Positions 34,004 through 40,996 of a DNA stretch of 40,996 bases are shown one piece after another; within the stretch, counting starts at the first letter, position 1; each line of letters starts with the position of its first letter. The position numbers were made by a program, and so were the translations under genes. The notes under the pieces were generated by a model. It searched no databases. It was not told the origin of the DNA and saw nothing but the letters and a program-made list of their open reading frames with translations. The stretch spans positions 1-40,996 of the forward strand of contig CALIRD010000135.1 of NCBI GenBank assembly GCA_938042355.1, given 5' to 3'. The stretch comes from an uncultured Thiotrichales bacterium (GTDB lineage: Bacteria; Pseudomonadota; Gammaproteobacteria; CAZUMV01).

Positions 34004-36421
34004 ATGAAACTCATTAAATGGATATTTTTGCTCGTGCTGATTTTAATTGTGCTGAGCGTTGCTACGGTAGGCATTCTTGTTACCCGTCTTGATCCCAACG
34101 ATTACAAGCCACAGATAGCCACTACCGTCAAAGAGAAAACGGGACGCGATTTACTAATTCCCGGAGACATTAGCTGGTCATTATTTCCCTGGTTGGGTTT
34201 GAACCTTGGCGAAACTAAAATGGCAAACGCCCCGGGTTTTAGCGCAGCGGACTTTGCCGCAATCGATGAAGTGGATGTGCATGTTGAGCTAATGCCATTG
34301 CTGAAAAAGCAGGTAAAAGTTAAAAAAGTCACCTTACGTGGTCTTGCAATAAATCTCGAGAAAAATGCCAATGGCACCGATAACTGGACCGATATTCAGC
34401 AAGCAACTGCGGCTGACGAGGCTGCCGCTGATCAAAGTGGAGGTTCCTCGCTAGACAAAGTCACGTTGAGTGTTGAAGGGGTAGAGTTGGCTGATGCCAG
34501 CTTTACCTATAATGACCGACAAGCCAACACCGATATTAACGTCGGGCCGGTCAATCTGGTCATGGGTGCACTTGAATTTGGCAAGGCGGTGCCGGTAGAT
34601 ATGGATGTGCGCATGACCATGAACAATGCCATGCAGCTGGCTTCGAAAATGAAAGGTGAAATTACCCTCGACCCTGCTAACGAAGTGTTGCACATTGTTA
34701 GTAGCTTGAATGCTGATGTCAGCCAGCAGCAAGACGGGGTTAACCTCAGCAGCAATATTCAAGGACAGTTGACCGCGGATCCTTTTCAGGGTGGATATAA
34801 AGTGGCAGGTTTGACCTTGGACGGAAAATTGATCAATCCGTCTTTTCCCGATGGTTTGCCGCTCGATTTGAAAGCCGATGTTGACGCCAACACCAATACA
34901 CAAAAAATGAGCTTAAAGAATCTGGTCATGCAAGTGGCAGATTTGAAAATGACCGGCGCTTTGGAGGTAGGAAAGTTTATTGATGATCCTACCTATCAAG
35001 GCAGTATCAAGAGTGAAAATTTCAGCCCGCGTAAAGTGATGCAGGCTCTGGGTATGGCTCTGCCAATCACCAAGAATGACAAGGCGCTCACCGATGCCGG
35101 GTTTGATATGCAAATTGCCGGCAATACTCGTAACGTCAGTATCAAACCGCTCACAGCAACGCTGGACGACTCAGGCCTGCAAGGTGAGTTTTCTATTGCG
35201 GACTTCAGTAAGCAATCAGTGCGCTTTGATCTAACGCTTGATGCGTTCAATGCCGATGACTACCTGCCGCCGGTCACCGAAGCAGGGGCAAAAGAAGCGG
35301 GGGTTAGTGTAGCTGAGGTGGAAGCTGCCGCCGCTCCTGCCACCACGCAAGCGGCAGTCAATGACACCATTTTACTGCCGGTAGAGTTAATTAAAGGACT
35401 GGATATTGATGGTACGGCCAGACTGAACCAGCTTATCTATAACAAATTAACTTTCACGGACGCGAGTCTGGCCCTCAAGGCCAATGATGGTGTGATTAAT
35501 GTCGCGCCACTGGTAGCCAGCGCCTATCAGGGTAAAGCGAATATCAATGCCAACCTAAACGTGAATGGACAAGAGCCGTCGTATGGTCTGGATTTTGATC
35601 TGGCCGGGGTGCGATCCGAAGAAATACTGATGGTTCTTTTTGGTGAAAAACATCTATCAGGTAGTGCCGCATTTAAAACCAGCATCAAAATGTCAGGTAA
35701 CACCATTACCGCACTCAAACAATCAATGAGTGGACAGTACGAGACCAGCTTTAAAGAAGGCACGATTCATGGTTCGAAACTGGCGGCGAAACTACTTGAG
35801 GCACAAAATTCGATTCGCAAGCTGCAAGGCAAGCCTGTGATTGAAGACAATACACCGGACGAAACTGAATTTTCATTGATGACCGCCAGTGGTCCGATCA
35901 GTAATGGCATTCTGGAAAACGATAATCTCAGTATTACTGCGCCGCGTTTTGATGTAACCGGTAAAGGTAATGTTAAATTCCCGGTCAGCGAACTGGATTA
36001 CACTGTTCGTCTGGCAATGGCAGCAGAAGAGGGTCTACAAAGTTATTACTTACCTTTACGGGTGCATGGGCCTTTTACTGATTTAAGTTATACCCTCAAA
36101 GTAGAAGAACTGGCCAAGCAACGTCTGGATATCGAGAAAGACAAGCTCAAAGCCGAAGCAGAAGCCAGACTGGACGCCGAAAAAGAAGCCGCACAACAAC
36201 GACTTGATGAAGAACGAGCCAAGGCCGAAGCTCAGGTAGAAGAAAAGAAAGAGGAAGTCAGGCAGGAATTCGAAGAGAAAAAAGAAGAGCTGCAAGAGGA
36301 AATCAAAGATAAACTGGGTGATGAACTTGGGAATGCATTGGGTGGATTGTTTGGCCGTAGTAAACCACAAGAGGACGTTGAGCCGACCCCGGAGCCAGCT
36401 GTGCCCGCTACTGAAGAGTAA
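34004..36421 (+). CDS. AsmA family protein
   Basis: An AsmA-like protein of 805 residues. An N-terminal transmembrane anchor (about residues 5-25) precedes LDPNDYKPQIATTVKEKTGRDL, the diagnostic AsmA start, and SWSLFPWLGLNLGETKMAN. The AsmA C-terminal block FKEGTIHGSKLAAKL is near residue 585. These proteins are proposed to bridge inner and outer membranes for phospholipid or LPS homeostasis. Here the C-terminus adds a highly charged Lys/Glu/Ala coiled coil of about 80 residues and a Pro/Glu tail after a GNALGGLFGR segment. GAAGG precedes the ATG. mutY starts five bases after it, an arrangement common in gammaproteobacteria. Confidence 0.92.
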   Translation: MKLIKWIFLLVLILIVLSVATVGILVTRLDPNDYKPQIATTVKEKTGRDLLIPGDISWSLFPWLGLNLGETKMANAPGFSAADFAAIDEVDVHVELMPLLKKQVKVKKVTLRGLAINLEKNANGTDNWTDIQQATAADEAAADQSGGSSLDKVTLSVEGVELADASFTYNDRQANTDINVGPVNLVMGALEFGKAVPVDMDVRMTMNNAMQLASKMKGEITLDPANEVLHIVSSLNADVSQQQDGVNLSSNIQGQLTADPFQGGYKVAGLTLDGKLINPSFPDGLPLDLKADVDANTNTQKMSLKNLVMQVADLKMTGALEVGKFIDDPTYQGSIKSENFSPRKVMQALGMALPITKNDKALTDAGFDMQIAGNTRNVSIKPLTATLDDSGLQGEFSIADFSKQSVRFDLTLDAFNADDYLPPVTEAGAKEAGVSVAEVEAAAAPATTQAAVNDTILLPVELIKGLDIDGTARLNQLIYNKLTFTDASLALKANDGVINVAPLVASAYQGKANINANLNVNGQEPSYGLDFDLAGVRSEEILMVLFGEKHLSGSAAFKTSIKMSGNTITALKQSMSGQYETSFKEGTIHGSKLAAKLLEAQNSIRKLQGKPVIEDNTPDETEFSLMTASGPISNGILENDNLSITAPRFDVTGKGNVKFPVSELDYTVRLAMAAEEGLQSYYLPLRVHGPFTDLSYTLKVEELAKQRLDIEKDKLKAEAEARLDAEKEAAQQRLDEERAKAEAQVEEKKEEVRQEFEEKKEELQEEIKDKLGDELGNALGGLFGRSKPQEDVEPTPEPAVPATEE

Positions 36422-36426
36422 AACCT

Positions 36427-37482
36427 ATGCCGGATAGCCTGGCTATCCGGCTGCTTGACTGGTACGACCAGCATGGTCGCCATGATTTGCCGTGGCAACT
36501 AAATCCGACTCCCTATCGTGTCTGGATTTCCGAGATCATGTTACAACAGACACAGGTCACCACCGTCATTCCCTATTACCAGCGTTTTATGAGCAGTTTT
36601 CCAGATGTGAAAACGCTGGCTGATGCGACTCAGGATCAGGTGCTGGCACATTGGTCGGGTTTAGGTTACTACGCTCGGGCGAGAAACCTGCACAAGACCG
36701 CACAAATTATTCAGCAGCAACATAAGCTCAGGTTTCCCGAATCTCAAGAAGATCTCGAAGCTTTGCCGGGCATCGGTCGTTCAACGGCCGGTGCAATCCG
36801 TGCGTTGGCACATAAGCAATATGCGGTAATTCTGGATGGTAACGTGAAACGCGTATTGTGTCGGCATGATGCTGTACCTGGCTGGCCAGGTAAGTCAGCG
36901 GTGGCCAAGGGCTTGTGGCAGGTCGCCGAAGACTATACACCGAAGCAGCGGGTTGATGATTACACTCAGGCAATTATGGATCTGGGGGCAACCCTGTGTA
37001 CACGCACCAAGCCTCGTTGTGATGATTGCCCATTGCAAACCACCTGTGTGGCCAAAGCACAAGGTAACCCATCGGCTTACCCGGAGAAAAAACCCCCGAA
37101 GAAAAAACCACAACGCGAAGAAACCATGCTGTTAATGGTGAACGAAGAGCGGCAATGGTTGATGCAACGTCGGCCTGAAAAGGGAATCTGGGGTGGCTTG
37201 TGGTCCTTTCCGGTACTGGAGCAGGACATAGTATTGGAAGTGTATCTAGCCGCACGTGGGCTTAAGGCACAGAGTCAGAAAGCGCTACCACCGTTGACGC
37301 ACCAGTTTTCGCATTTTGGTTTAACCATCAAGCCATTAGAGGTTCGGGTATCAACCACACGGGTTCAAGAGCAACACGACGGTTCTTCACAGTGGGTATC
37401 ACTACCGCAAGGCTTGCCTGGTGGTGTTCCAGCACCGATTACCAGACTGATAGAACAGCTGAAACCGGCCACAACTACTTGA
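36427..37482 (+). CDS. mutY: A/G-specific adenine DNA glycosylase
   Basis: MutY removes adenine mispaired with 8-oxoguanine. The 351-residue protein has EIMLQQTQVTTVIPYY (catalytic Glu), the helix-hairpin-helix LPGIGRSTAGAI, catalytic Asp in ILDGNVKRVL, and the 4Fe-4S ligands C-x6-C-x2-C-x5-C in CTRTKPRCDDCPLQTTC. A C-terminal NUDIX-like 8-oxoG recognition domain follows (LLMVNEERQWLMQRRP, GIWGGLWSFP). Length is normal. It is expected to be co-transcribed with asmA and yggX. Confidence 0.96.
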   Translation: MPDSLAIRLLDWYDQHGRHDLPWQLNPTPYRVWISEIMLQQTQVTTVIPYYQRFMSSFPDVKTLADATQDQVLAHWSGLGYYARARNLHKTAQIIQQQHKLRFPESQEDLEALPGIGRSTAGAIRALAHKQYAVILDGNVKRVLCRHDAVPGWPGKSAVAKGLWQVAEDYTPKQRVDDYTQAIMDLGATLCTRTKPRCDDCPLQTTCVAKAQGNPSAYPEKKPPKKKPQREETMLLMVNEERQWLMQRRPEKGIWGGLWSFPVLEQDIVLEVYLAARGLKAQSQKALPPLTHQFSHFGLTIKPLEVRVSTTRVQEQHDGSSQWVSLPQGLPGGVPAPITRLIEQLKPATTT

Positions 37483-37535
37483 GTTCAACCGGGTCTGCCC
37501 CAATAATAGCCTGATCAGATGATGGAGAATCAAGC

Positions 37536-37808
37536 ATGACACGTATGGTTAACTGCGCCCACTTGAAAAAAGAAGCCGAAGGACTGGATTTGCCACCGTA
37601 CCCGGGTGAGGCAGGTAAGCGTATCTGGGAAAATATCAGCAAAGAAGCCTGGGGCAAATGGATCGGTCATCAGACCATGTTGATTAACGAATATCGGCTT
37701 TCCACGATAGATCCCAATTCAAGAAAATTTCTCGAAGAGGAAATGGAGAAGTTTTTGTTCAGTGACGCCCCGGCAGAAGTCGATAACTGGACACCGCCAT
37801 CCGAGTAA
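37536..37808 (+). CDS. yggX: Probable Fe(2+)-trafficking protein
   Basis: A 90-residue YggX protein, which protects Fe-S enzymes from oxidative damage and handles iron. Family residues include [14 protein letters not shown] with the key cysteine C7, [32 protein letters not shown] and MEKFLF. A GGAGA ribosome site lies eight bases before the ATG. Its pairing with mutY is widely conserved, and MutY carries the 4Fe-4S cluster. Its stop is four bases from the end of the convergent LytTR gene. Confidence 0.96.
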   Translation: MTRMVNCAHLKKEAEGLDLPPYPGEAGKRIWENISKEAWGKWIGHQTMLINEYRLSTIDPNSRKFLEEEMEKFLFSDAPAEVDNWTPPSE

Positions 37809-37812
37809 ATGC

Positions 37813-38538
37813 TTAATCGACCCAGCCTGATTCGCGTATGGCTTTCAGGCCGTTACGGCTTACCAACGCAATTTCATCATTCTTGAGCGTAAGATCAGCT
37901 GAGCGTGATTTTTTCTTGATGGATTTGACCCCTTGTTCGGCGACCCACCAGGAACGATGTGTCACGAGGCCCTTCAGAGGTGATGCATCTCGAACAGCAT
38001 CTTTAAAGCGCATCAAGATCATTGTGTGTCCTTTAGAAGTATGAACCTTCACATAATGATCCTCAGCCGATATTGCATAGATCTCTGCGTCTCTCATTTC
38101 AACAGGTAGTCGGTCTATTAATGCTGGAACTTTGCTTTCATTAGATACATTCACAGAATGATTCTTTTTAAATGCATGTCCAACACTGGTAATGGCTAGT
38201 GAAATAACCAAGACATATAAGAATGAAATAAGACTTAAGCTCGTGTGTAGATGCGGGAAGAATGTATAAAGCGCTGTATAAACAAACAGTGCTGCTACCA
38301 ATGAAACAATCAGTACTTGCCAGGATGTGGTAAGGGTAGGCAAATACTTGTCAATGATTGACTCAGATAAGAAACCGCCTACCCAACCAGCCAAACACAG
38401 CCCTACCCAGTAGACTAAACGCTCTCCAAATCCCAAATAGGAGGTGCCGAGTGGTGCAATAATCGTGAGAAACAATCCTGCACAGACAGTTACTACCATA
38501 GAACTGAGTAACCTTGGTTTATTTATAGTGCTATTCAT
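37813..38538 (-). CDS. Membrane-bound LytTR-type transcriptional regulator
   Basis: A 241-residue protein with four predicted membrane helices (about residues 10-120) and a C-terminal LytTR DNA-binding domain. The latter shows IYAISAEDHYVKVHTSKGHTMILMRFKDAV, THRSWWV and LTLKNDEIALVSRNGLKAIRE. A membrane-attached LytTR protein without a receiver can respond to a membrane signal, but the signal is unknown. ATG 38538 is chosen; TTG 38583 is possible, and neither has a good ribosome site. It is divergent from the DUF2141/carotenoid oxygenase genes across about 270 bases, so those are candidate targets. Confidence 0.85.
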   Translation of the reverse strand: MNSTINKPRLLSSMVVTVCAGLFLTIIAPLGTSYLGFGERLVYWVGLCLAGWVGGFLSESIIDKYLPTLTTSWQVLIVSLVAALFVYTALYTFFPHLHTSLSLISFLYVLVISLAITSVGHAFKKNHSVNVSNESKVPALIDRLPVEMRDAEIYAISAEDHYVKVHTSKGHTMILMRFKDAVRDASPLKGLVTHRSWWVAEQGVKSIKKKSRSADLTLKNDEIALVSRNGLKAIRESGWVD

Positions 38539-38806
38539 AGCTGGGAAAAGTACGTGTTCACTTTGATACGCTATTTTACTCAAAACGCAACAGATAACGT
38601 TATTTAATCCATATATTTCGACTGCCAGTCACGATACGTGAGTTGGTTGGCCACATATGTTATTGATAAATAATGACAAATAGCGAAGCGTCAACGGGCA
38701 AGTGTCAATCCACGAATTCTATGGCGGGTTTACGTATCTTCGATTGTTCTCCTCTACAATTACGTCAACATAGGCATTCCTGATTAACAACGAAACGGAG
38801 AATGAA

Positions 38807-39286
38807 ATGAAATTAGCTACGCAGAAAATCCAACTTGGTCTGATCTTTCTACTAGTTACCGGTGTTGGCAGTGCCTACAGTGAGGAAACACCCAAAGGAC
38901 AGGTGATGCCAGAAGCCAGTGGGTCATCGAATCTGACTTTGACCGTTGATGGTATACGTAAAGTCGAAGGTGTCCTGCGCATCGGCATCTACAACAGTGA
39001 GACCGGTCACTCGACACAGCAGGCTATTGGTGGTGCTAATGCATCGGTCACATCCGAGGCGGTGGTCGTTACCTTTGAGGGTCTGGCAGAAGGGCAATAC
39101 GCTATCAATCTGTTTCATGATGTCGACAACAATGGTCAGATGAATACCAATTTGTTCGGTATACCCAGTGAGCCTTATGCCTTTTCAAACAATGCCAAGG
39201 GCAGCTTTGGTCCGGCAAAGTGGAAAGACGCGGTTTTCGAAGTCAGCACAGGTCTGAGCACTCACACCATTACGATGTTTAAGTAA
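38807..39286 (+). CDS. DUF2141 periplasmic protein
   Basis: A 159-residue secreted protein. Residues 1-25 form a Sec signal peptide (IFLLVTGVGSAYS). The mature domain has LTLTVDGIRKVEGVLRIGIYNSE and the family hallmark AINLFHDVDNNGQMNTNLFGIPSEPYAFSNNA. The domain is beta-rich, transthyretin-like, of unknown function. ACGGAG is six bases before ATG 38807; an earlier ATG at 38802 encodes only two codons and overlaps the start. It lies 12 bases before the carotenoid oxygenase gene, and I have the impression the two families often neighbour each other. Upstream 38584-38806 holds a TACAAT hexamer but no clear promoter. Confidence 0.88.
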   Translation: MKLATQKIQLGLIFLLVTGVGSAYSEETPKGQVMPEASGSSNLTLTVDGIRKVEGVLRIGIYNSETGHSTQQAIGGANASVTSEAVVVTFEGLAEGQYAINLFHDVDNNGQMNTNLFGIPSEPYAFSNNAKGSFGPAKWKDAVFEVSTGLSTHTITMFK

Positions 39287-39298
39287 AGGATTACTCTT

Positions 39299-40828
39299 AT
39301 GACTGACTCACACACACCATCCATGACTCGTCGTCGCTTTACTACAGCGGCGGCGGCTCTTGGCGGCACAATAGCGTTACCAGCGTGTACTCAACCGTCA
39401 TTGGATGTCACCGATGCAGCTGAATCGTTAATTACTCATAGTGAAAAACCTGAATGGCAGATCGGTTTTCAAAACGCGGTTGCACAAGAACTGCGAACCG
39501 ATCAAATGCACCTGCTAAGCGGTAAAGTTCCGCTGGATCTTAATGGTACTTTTTACCGTAATGGGCCGGCGCTATTTGAACGTAACGGTCTGCGTATGAA
39601 TCACTGGTTTGATGGTGATGGAATGTTGCAAGCATTTGCTATTGAAGCGGGAAAGGTAAGTCATACCGGTAGCATGGTAAAAACCAATAGATACCTAAAC
39701 GATACCAAAGCAGGTCGATTTACAACCAACAGTTTTGCTACCAATGTGCCGGAGCCAGCGCCAGTGATGGGGCCTGATGATATGAACGTCAGCAACACCA
39801 GTGTTATGAGTGTCAATGGAGAGTTGTATGCGTTGTGGGAAGGTGGCTCTGCTTTTCAGGTGGAACCCGATACGCTTAAACCAATGGGTAACAAAACCTG
39901 GGGTGACGGTTTACAAGGCATGCCATTTTCAGCCCACCCTCGCTTTGAAGTGGATGGTTCATTATGGAACTTCGGACAGGACTATTTTTCTAAACGACTC
40001 ATCATTTACCGCATAGGTGTCAATGGCGAGTTAGTCAATGTTGCGTTAATACCTGACGTGCCAGCTGGCATGATCCATGACTTTTGTATGACAGACAAGC
40101 ACCTGATTTTTGTGGTGCCATCGTTTCGCATTACTAAACAAGCCCCAACCTTTATCGATAATTTTTCATGGTTAGCTGATCAAGCACAGGATGTCATCGT
40201 TGTTGATAAAAATGATCTCACCAGCCGACGCCAGTTTGAGTTACCACCAGGGTTTCAGTTTCATTTTGGTAATGCTTATGAGGAAAACGGCACTATTGTC
40301 TATAACGCTTGTGTCGGTAATGAAAAGTTTGCAACTCAAGGGGCGCGTGATGTACTCAAGGGTGAAATTCCGGCGCGCTCGGGAGCTCAATTGGCGACCG
40401 TAGAGTTAGCACAAAATGGAACGGCTAAAATTCGAAGCCTTGTTTCAGATCTTGCCGAGCATGAATTTCCGCAATTTAATCCACTTTATCAGGGTAAAAA
40501 AGCACAGTATTTATATACGGTCGGTAAATCGTCCGAGAACACGCCTGGTGAAAGTGCCATTGTGAAACATGATCTCGATGAAGGTGATCTGGACTTTTAT
40601 GACTACGGTAAAGAGCAAATGGTTGAAGAGCATCTGTTTATACCAAAAGCCGGCCAAAAATCAGAAGATGATGGCTACCTTATCGGCACTACTTTGAATC
40701 TTGCAAGCAAAAGATCGCATTTGAATATTCTGGATGCTCAAAAGGTGAATTCAGGTCCAATCGCGGTACTGGAATTGCCGTATTACTTGCCCTTGGGCTT
40801 TCATGGTACCTGGATGAATAAAGCCTGA
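39299..40828 (+). CDS. Carotenoid oxygenase family protein with Tat signal
   Basis: A carotenoid cleavage/RPE65 family enzyme of 509 residues, a seven-bladed propeller that cleaves conjugated double bonds with nonheme iron. The four iron histidines are recognisable: H213 (SAHPRF), H260 (MIHDF), H322 (FHFGN) and H502 (GFHGTW). LNGTFYRNGPALFE and HWFDGDGMLQAF are family blocks. The N-terminus has a twin-arginine motif SMTRRRFTTAAAALGG and a possible lipobox LPAC, so it is likely exported folded and perhaps lipidated. AAAGGA precedes the ATG. Its substrate may be a carotenoid, apocarotenoid or stilbene; no carotenoid synthesis gene is in the window. Confidence 0.9.
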   Translation: MTDSHTPSMTRRRFTTAAAALGGTIALPACTQPSLDVTDAAESLITHSEKPEWQIGFQNAVAQELRTDQMHLLSGKVPLDLNGTFYRNGPALFERNGLRMNHWFDGDGMLQAFAIEAGKVSHTGSMVKTNRYLNDTKAGRFTTNSFATNVPEPAPVMGPDDMNVSNTSVMSVNGELYALWEGGSAFQVEPDTLKPMGNKTWGDGLQGMPFSAHPRFEVDGSLWNFGQDYFSKRLIIYRIGVNGELVNVALIPDVPAGMIHDFCMTDKHLIFVVPSFRITKQAPTFIDNFSWLADQAQDVIVVDKNDLTSRRQFELPPGFQFHFGNAYEENGTIVYNACVGNEKFATQGARDVLKGEIPARSGAQLATVELAQNGTAKIRSLVSDLAEHEFPQFNPLYQGKKAQYLYTVGKSSENTPGESAIVKHDLDEGDLDFYDYGKEQMVEEHLFIPKAGQKSEDDGYLIGTTLNLASKRSHLNILDAQKVNSGPIAVLELPYYLPLGFHGTWMNKA

Positions 40829-40871
40829 AGTCGATATAGCCATAAGCATGGCCTCAATCCTTGATTCATGC

Positions 40872-40900
40872 TTGACGGCACACCCTATAGTCGGTTTAAT
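40872..40900 (+). promoter_or_regulatory. Sigma-70 promoter of the tRNA-Phe gene
   Basis: TTGACG (40872-40877) and TTTAAT (40895-40900) are separated by an ideal 17 bases, and the tRNA begins 20 bases after the -10. A GC-rich discriminator (acgcggctcg) follows, as expected for stringently controlled stable-RNA promoters. Confidence 0.75.
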
Positions 40901-40920
40901 ACGCGGCTCGTAGTAAATAC

Positions 40921-40996
40921 GGCCGGGTAGCTCAGTTGGTAGAGCAGTGGACTGAAAATCCTCGTGTCGGCAGTTCGATTCTGCCCCCGGCCACCA
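40921..40996 (+). tRNA. tRNA-Phe (GAA)
   Basis: A complete 76-base tRNA with encoded CCA. The acceptor GGCCGGG pairs with CCCGGCC, the D stem is GCTC/GAGC, the anticodon loop CTGAAAA carries GAA, and the T arm is GGCAG-TTCGATT-CTGCC. The anticodon stem GTGGA/TCCTC has four pairs and one U28-U42 mismatch. The gene ends exactly at the window's last base. Confidence 0.97.

Noticed and set aside
34451-34903. 150-residue antisense ORF inside asmA
   Set aside because: It lies wholly within a well-supported gene, has no ribosome site or domain, and its composition mirrors the opposite strand.
38594-38603. Palindrome ATAACGTTAT upstream of the LytTR gene, considered as a defined LytTR operator
   Set aside because: A 10-bp palindrome alone does not match the paired direct-repeat sites known for LytTR proteins; mentioned only as a candidate in the related finding.

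Overview
The window looks like a chromosomal segment of a gammaproteobacterium, probably marine. The gene sets glyS-gmhB-plsC, cysI-DUF934-cysH, serB, asmA-mutY-yggX and moaCDE are characteristic of that class. An NhaD Na+/H+ antiporter, a SulP anion carrier and a probable carotenoid-cleaving enzyme fit a saline, possibly pigmented lifestyle. I see no rRNA, CRISPR array, phage or insertion sequence. No gene-free stretch exceeds 300 bases; the longest are 9646-9925 and 3633-3873. No species can be named from this evidence.

Layout. 1-3632 (+): the 3' part of glyS, then gmhB, a PlsC-like acyltransferase and a lipoprotein, all overlapping or nearly so. 3874-6982 (-): an assimilatory sulfur operon transcribed cysI, DUF934, APS-reductase-type cysH, then a thioredoxin-like CxxC protein. 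An Lrp/AsnC regulator (7118-7615) is divergent from it. 7584-15784: a surface-glycan region with a GT4 and a GT2 on the minus strand. On the plus strand follow a GT8-like protein, a MurJ/Wzx-like flippase, a GT2, an orphan possible glycosyltransferase, an FkbM methyltransferase and a second methyltransferase. The plus-strand part is clearly AT-richer than its surroundings and has weak start signals, suggesting acquisition from elsewhere. 15786-20090 (-): a compact operon serB, DUF482/GNAT protein, AEC permease, DUF938 methyltransferase, DUF4105 protein.

20232-27245: a MATE exporter and an orphan GT61 glycosyltransferase (+), an exported GH3 glycosidase and NhaD (-), and a SulP transporter (+). 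27479-31303 (+): a modular lipoprotein metalloprotease (two Ig-like domains, lamin-tail domain, HExxHxxGxxH) and an SPFH membrane protein, ending in a terminator. 31342-33910: moaE and moaD (-) divergent from moaC (+), which is followed by an unusual receiver-transmembrane-periplasmic fusion protein. 34004-37808 (+): asmA, mutY, yggX. 37813-38538 (-): a membrane LytTR regulator. 38807-40828 (+): a DUF2141 protein and a Tat-exported carotenoid oxygenase. The window ends exactly at the last base of a tRNA-Phe gene with a readable promoter.

Most genes are ordinary housekeeping or transport genes. The least explained items are the receiver-TM-periplasmic fusion, the CxxC protein of the sulfur operon, the orphan glycan gene at 13128, the modular lipoprotein protease and the exported carotenoid oxygenase/DUF2141 pair next to a membrane LytTR regulator. 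I found no clear defence system and no fully new multi-gene machine.
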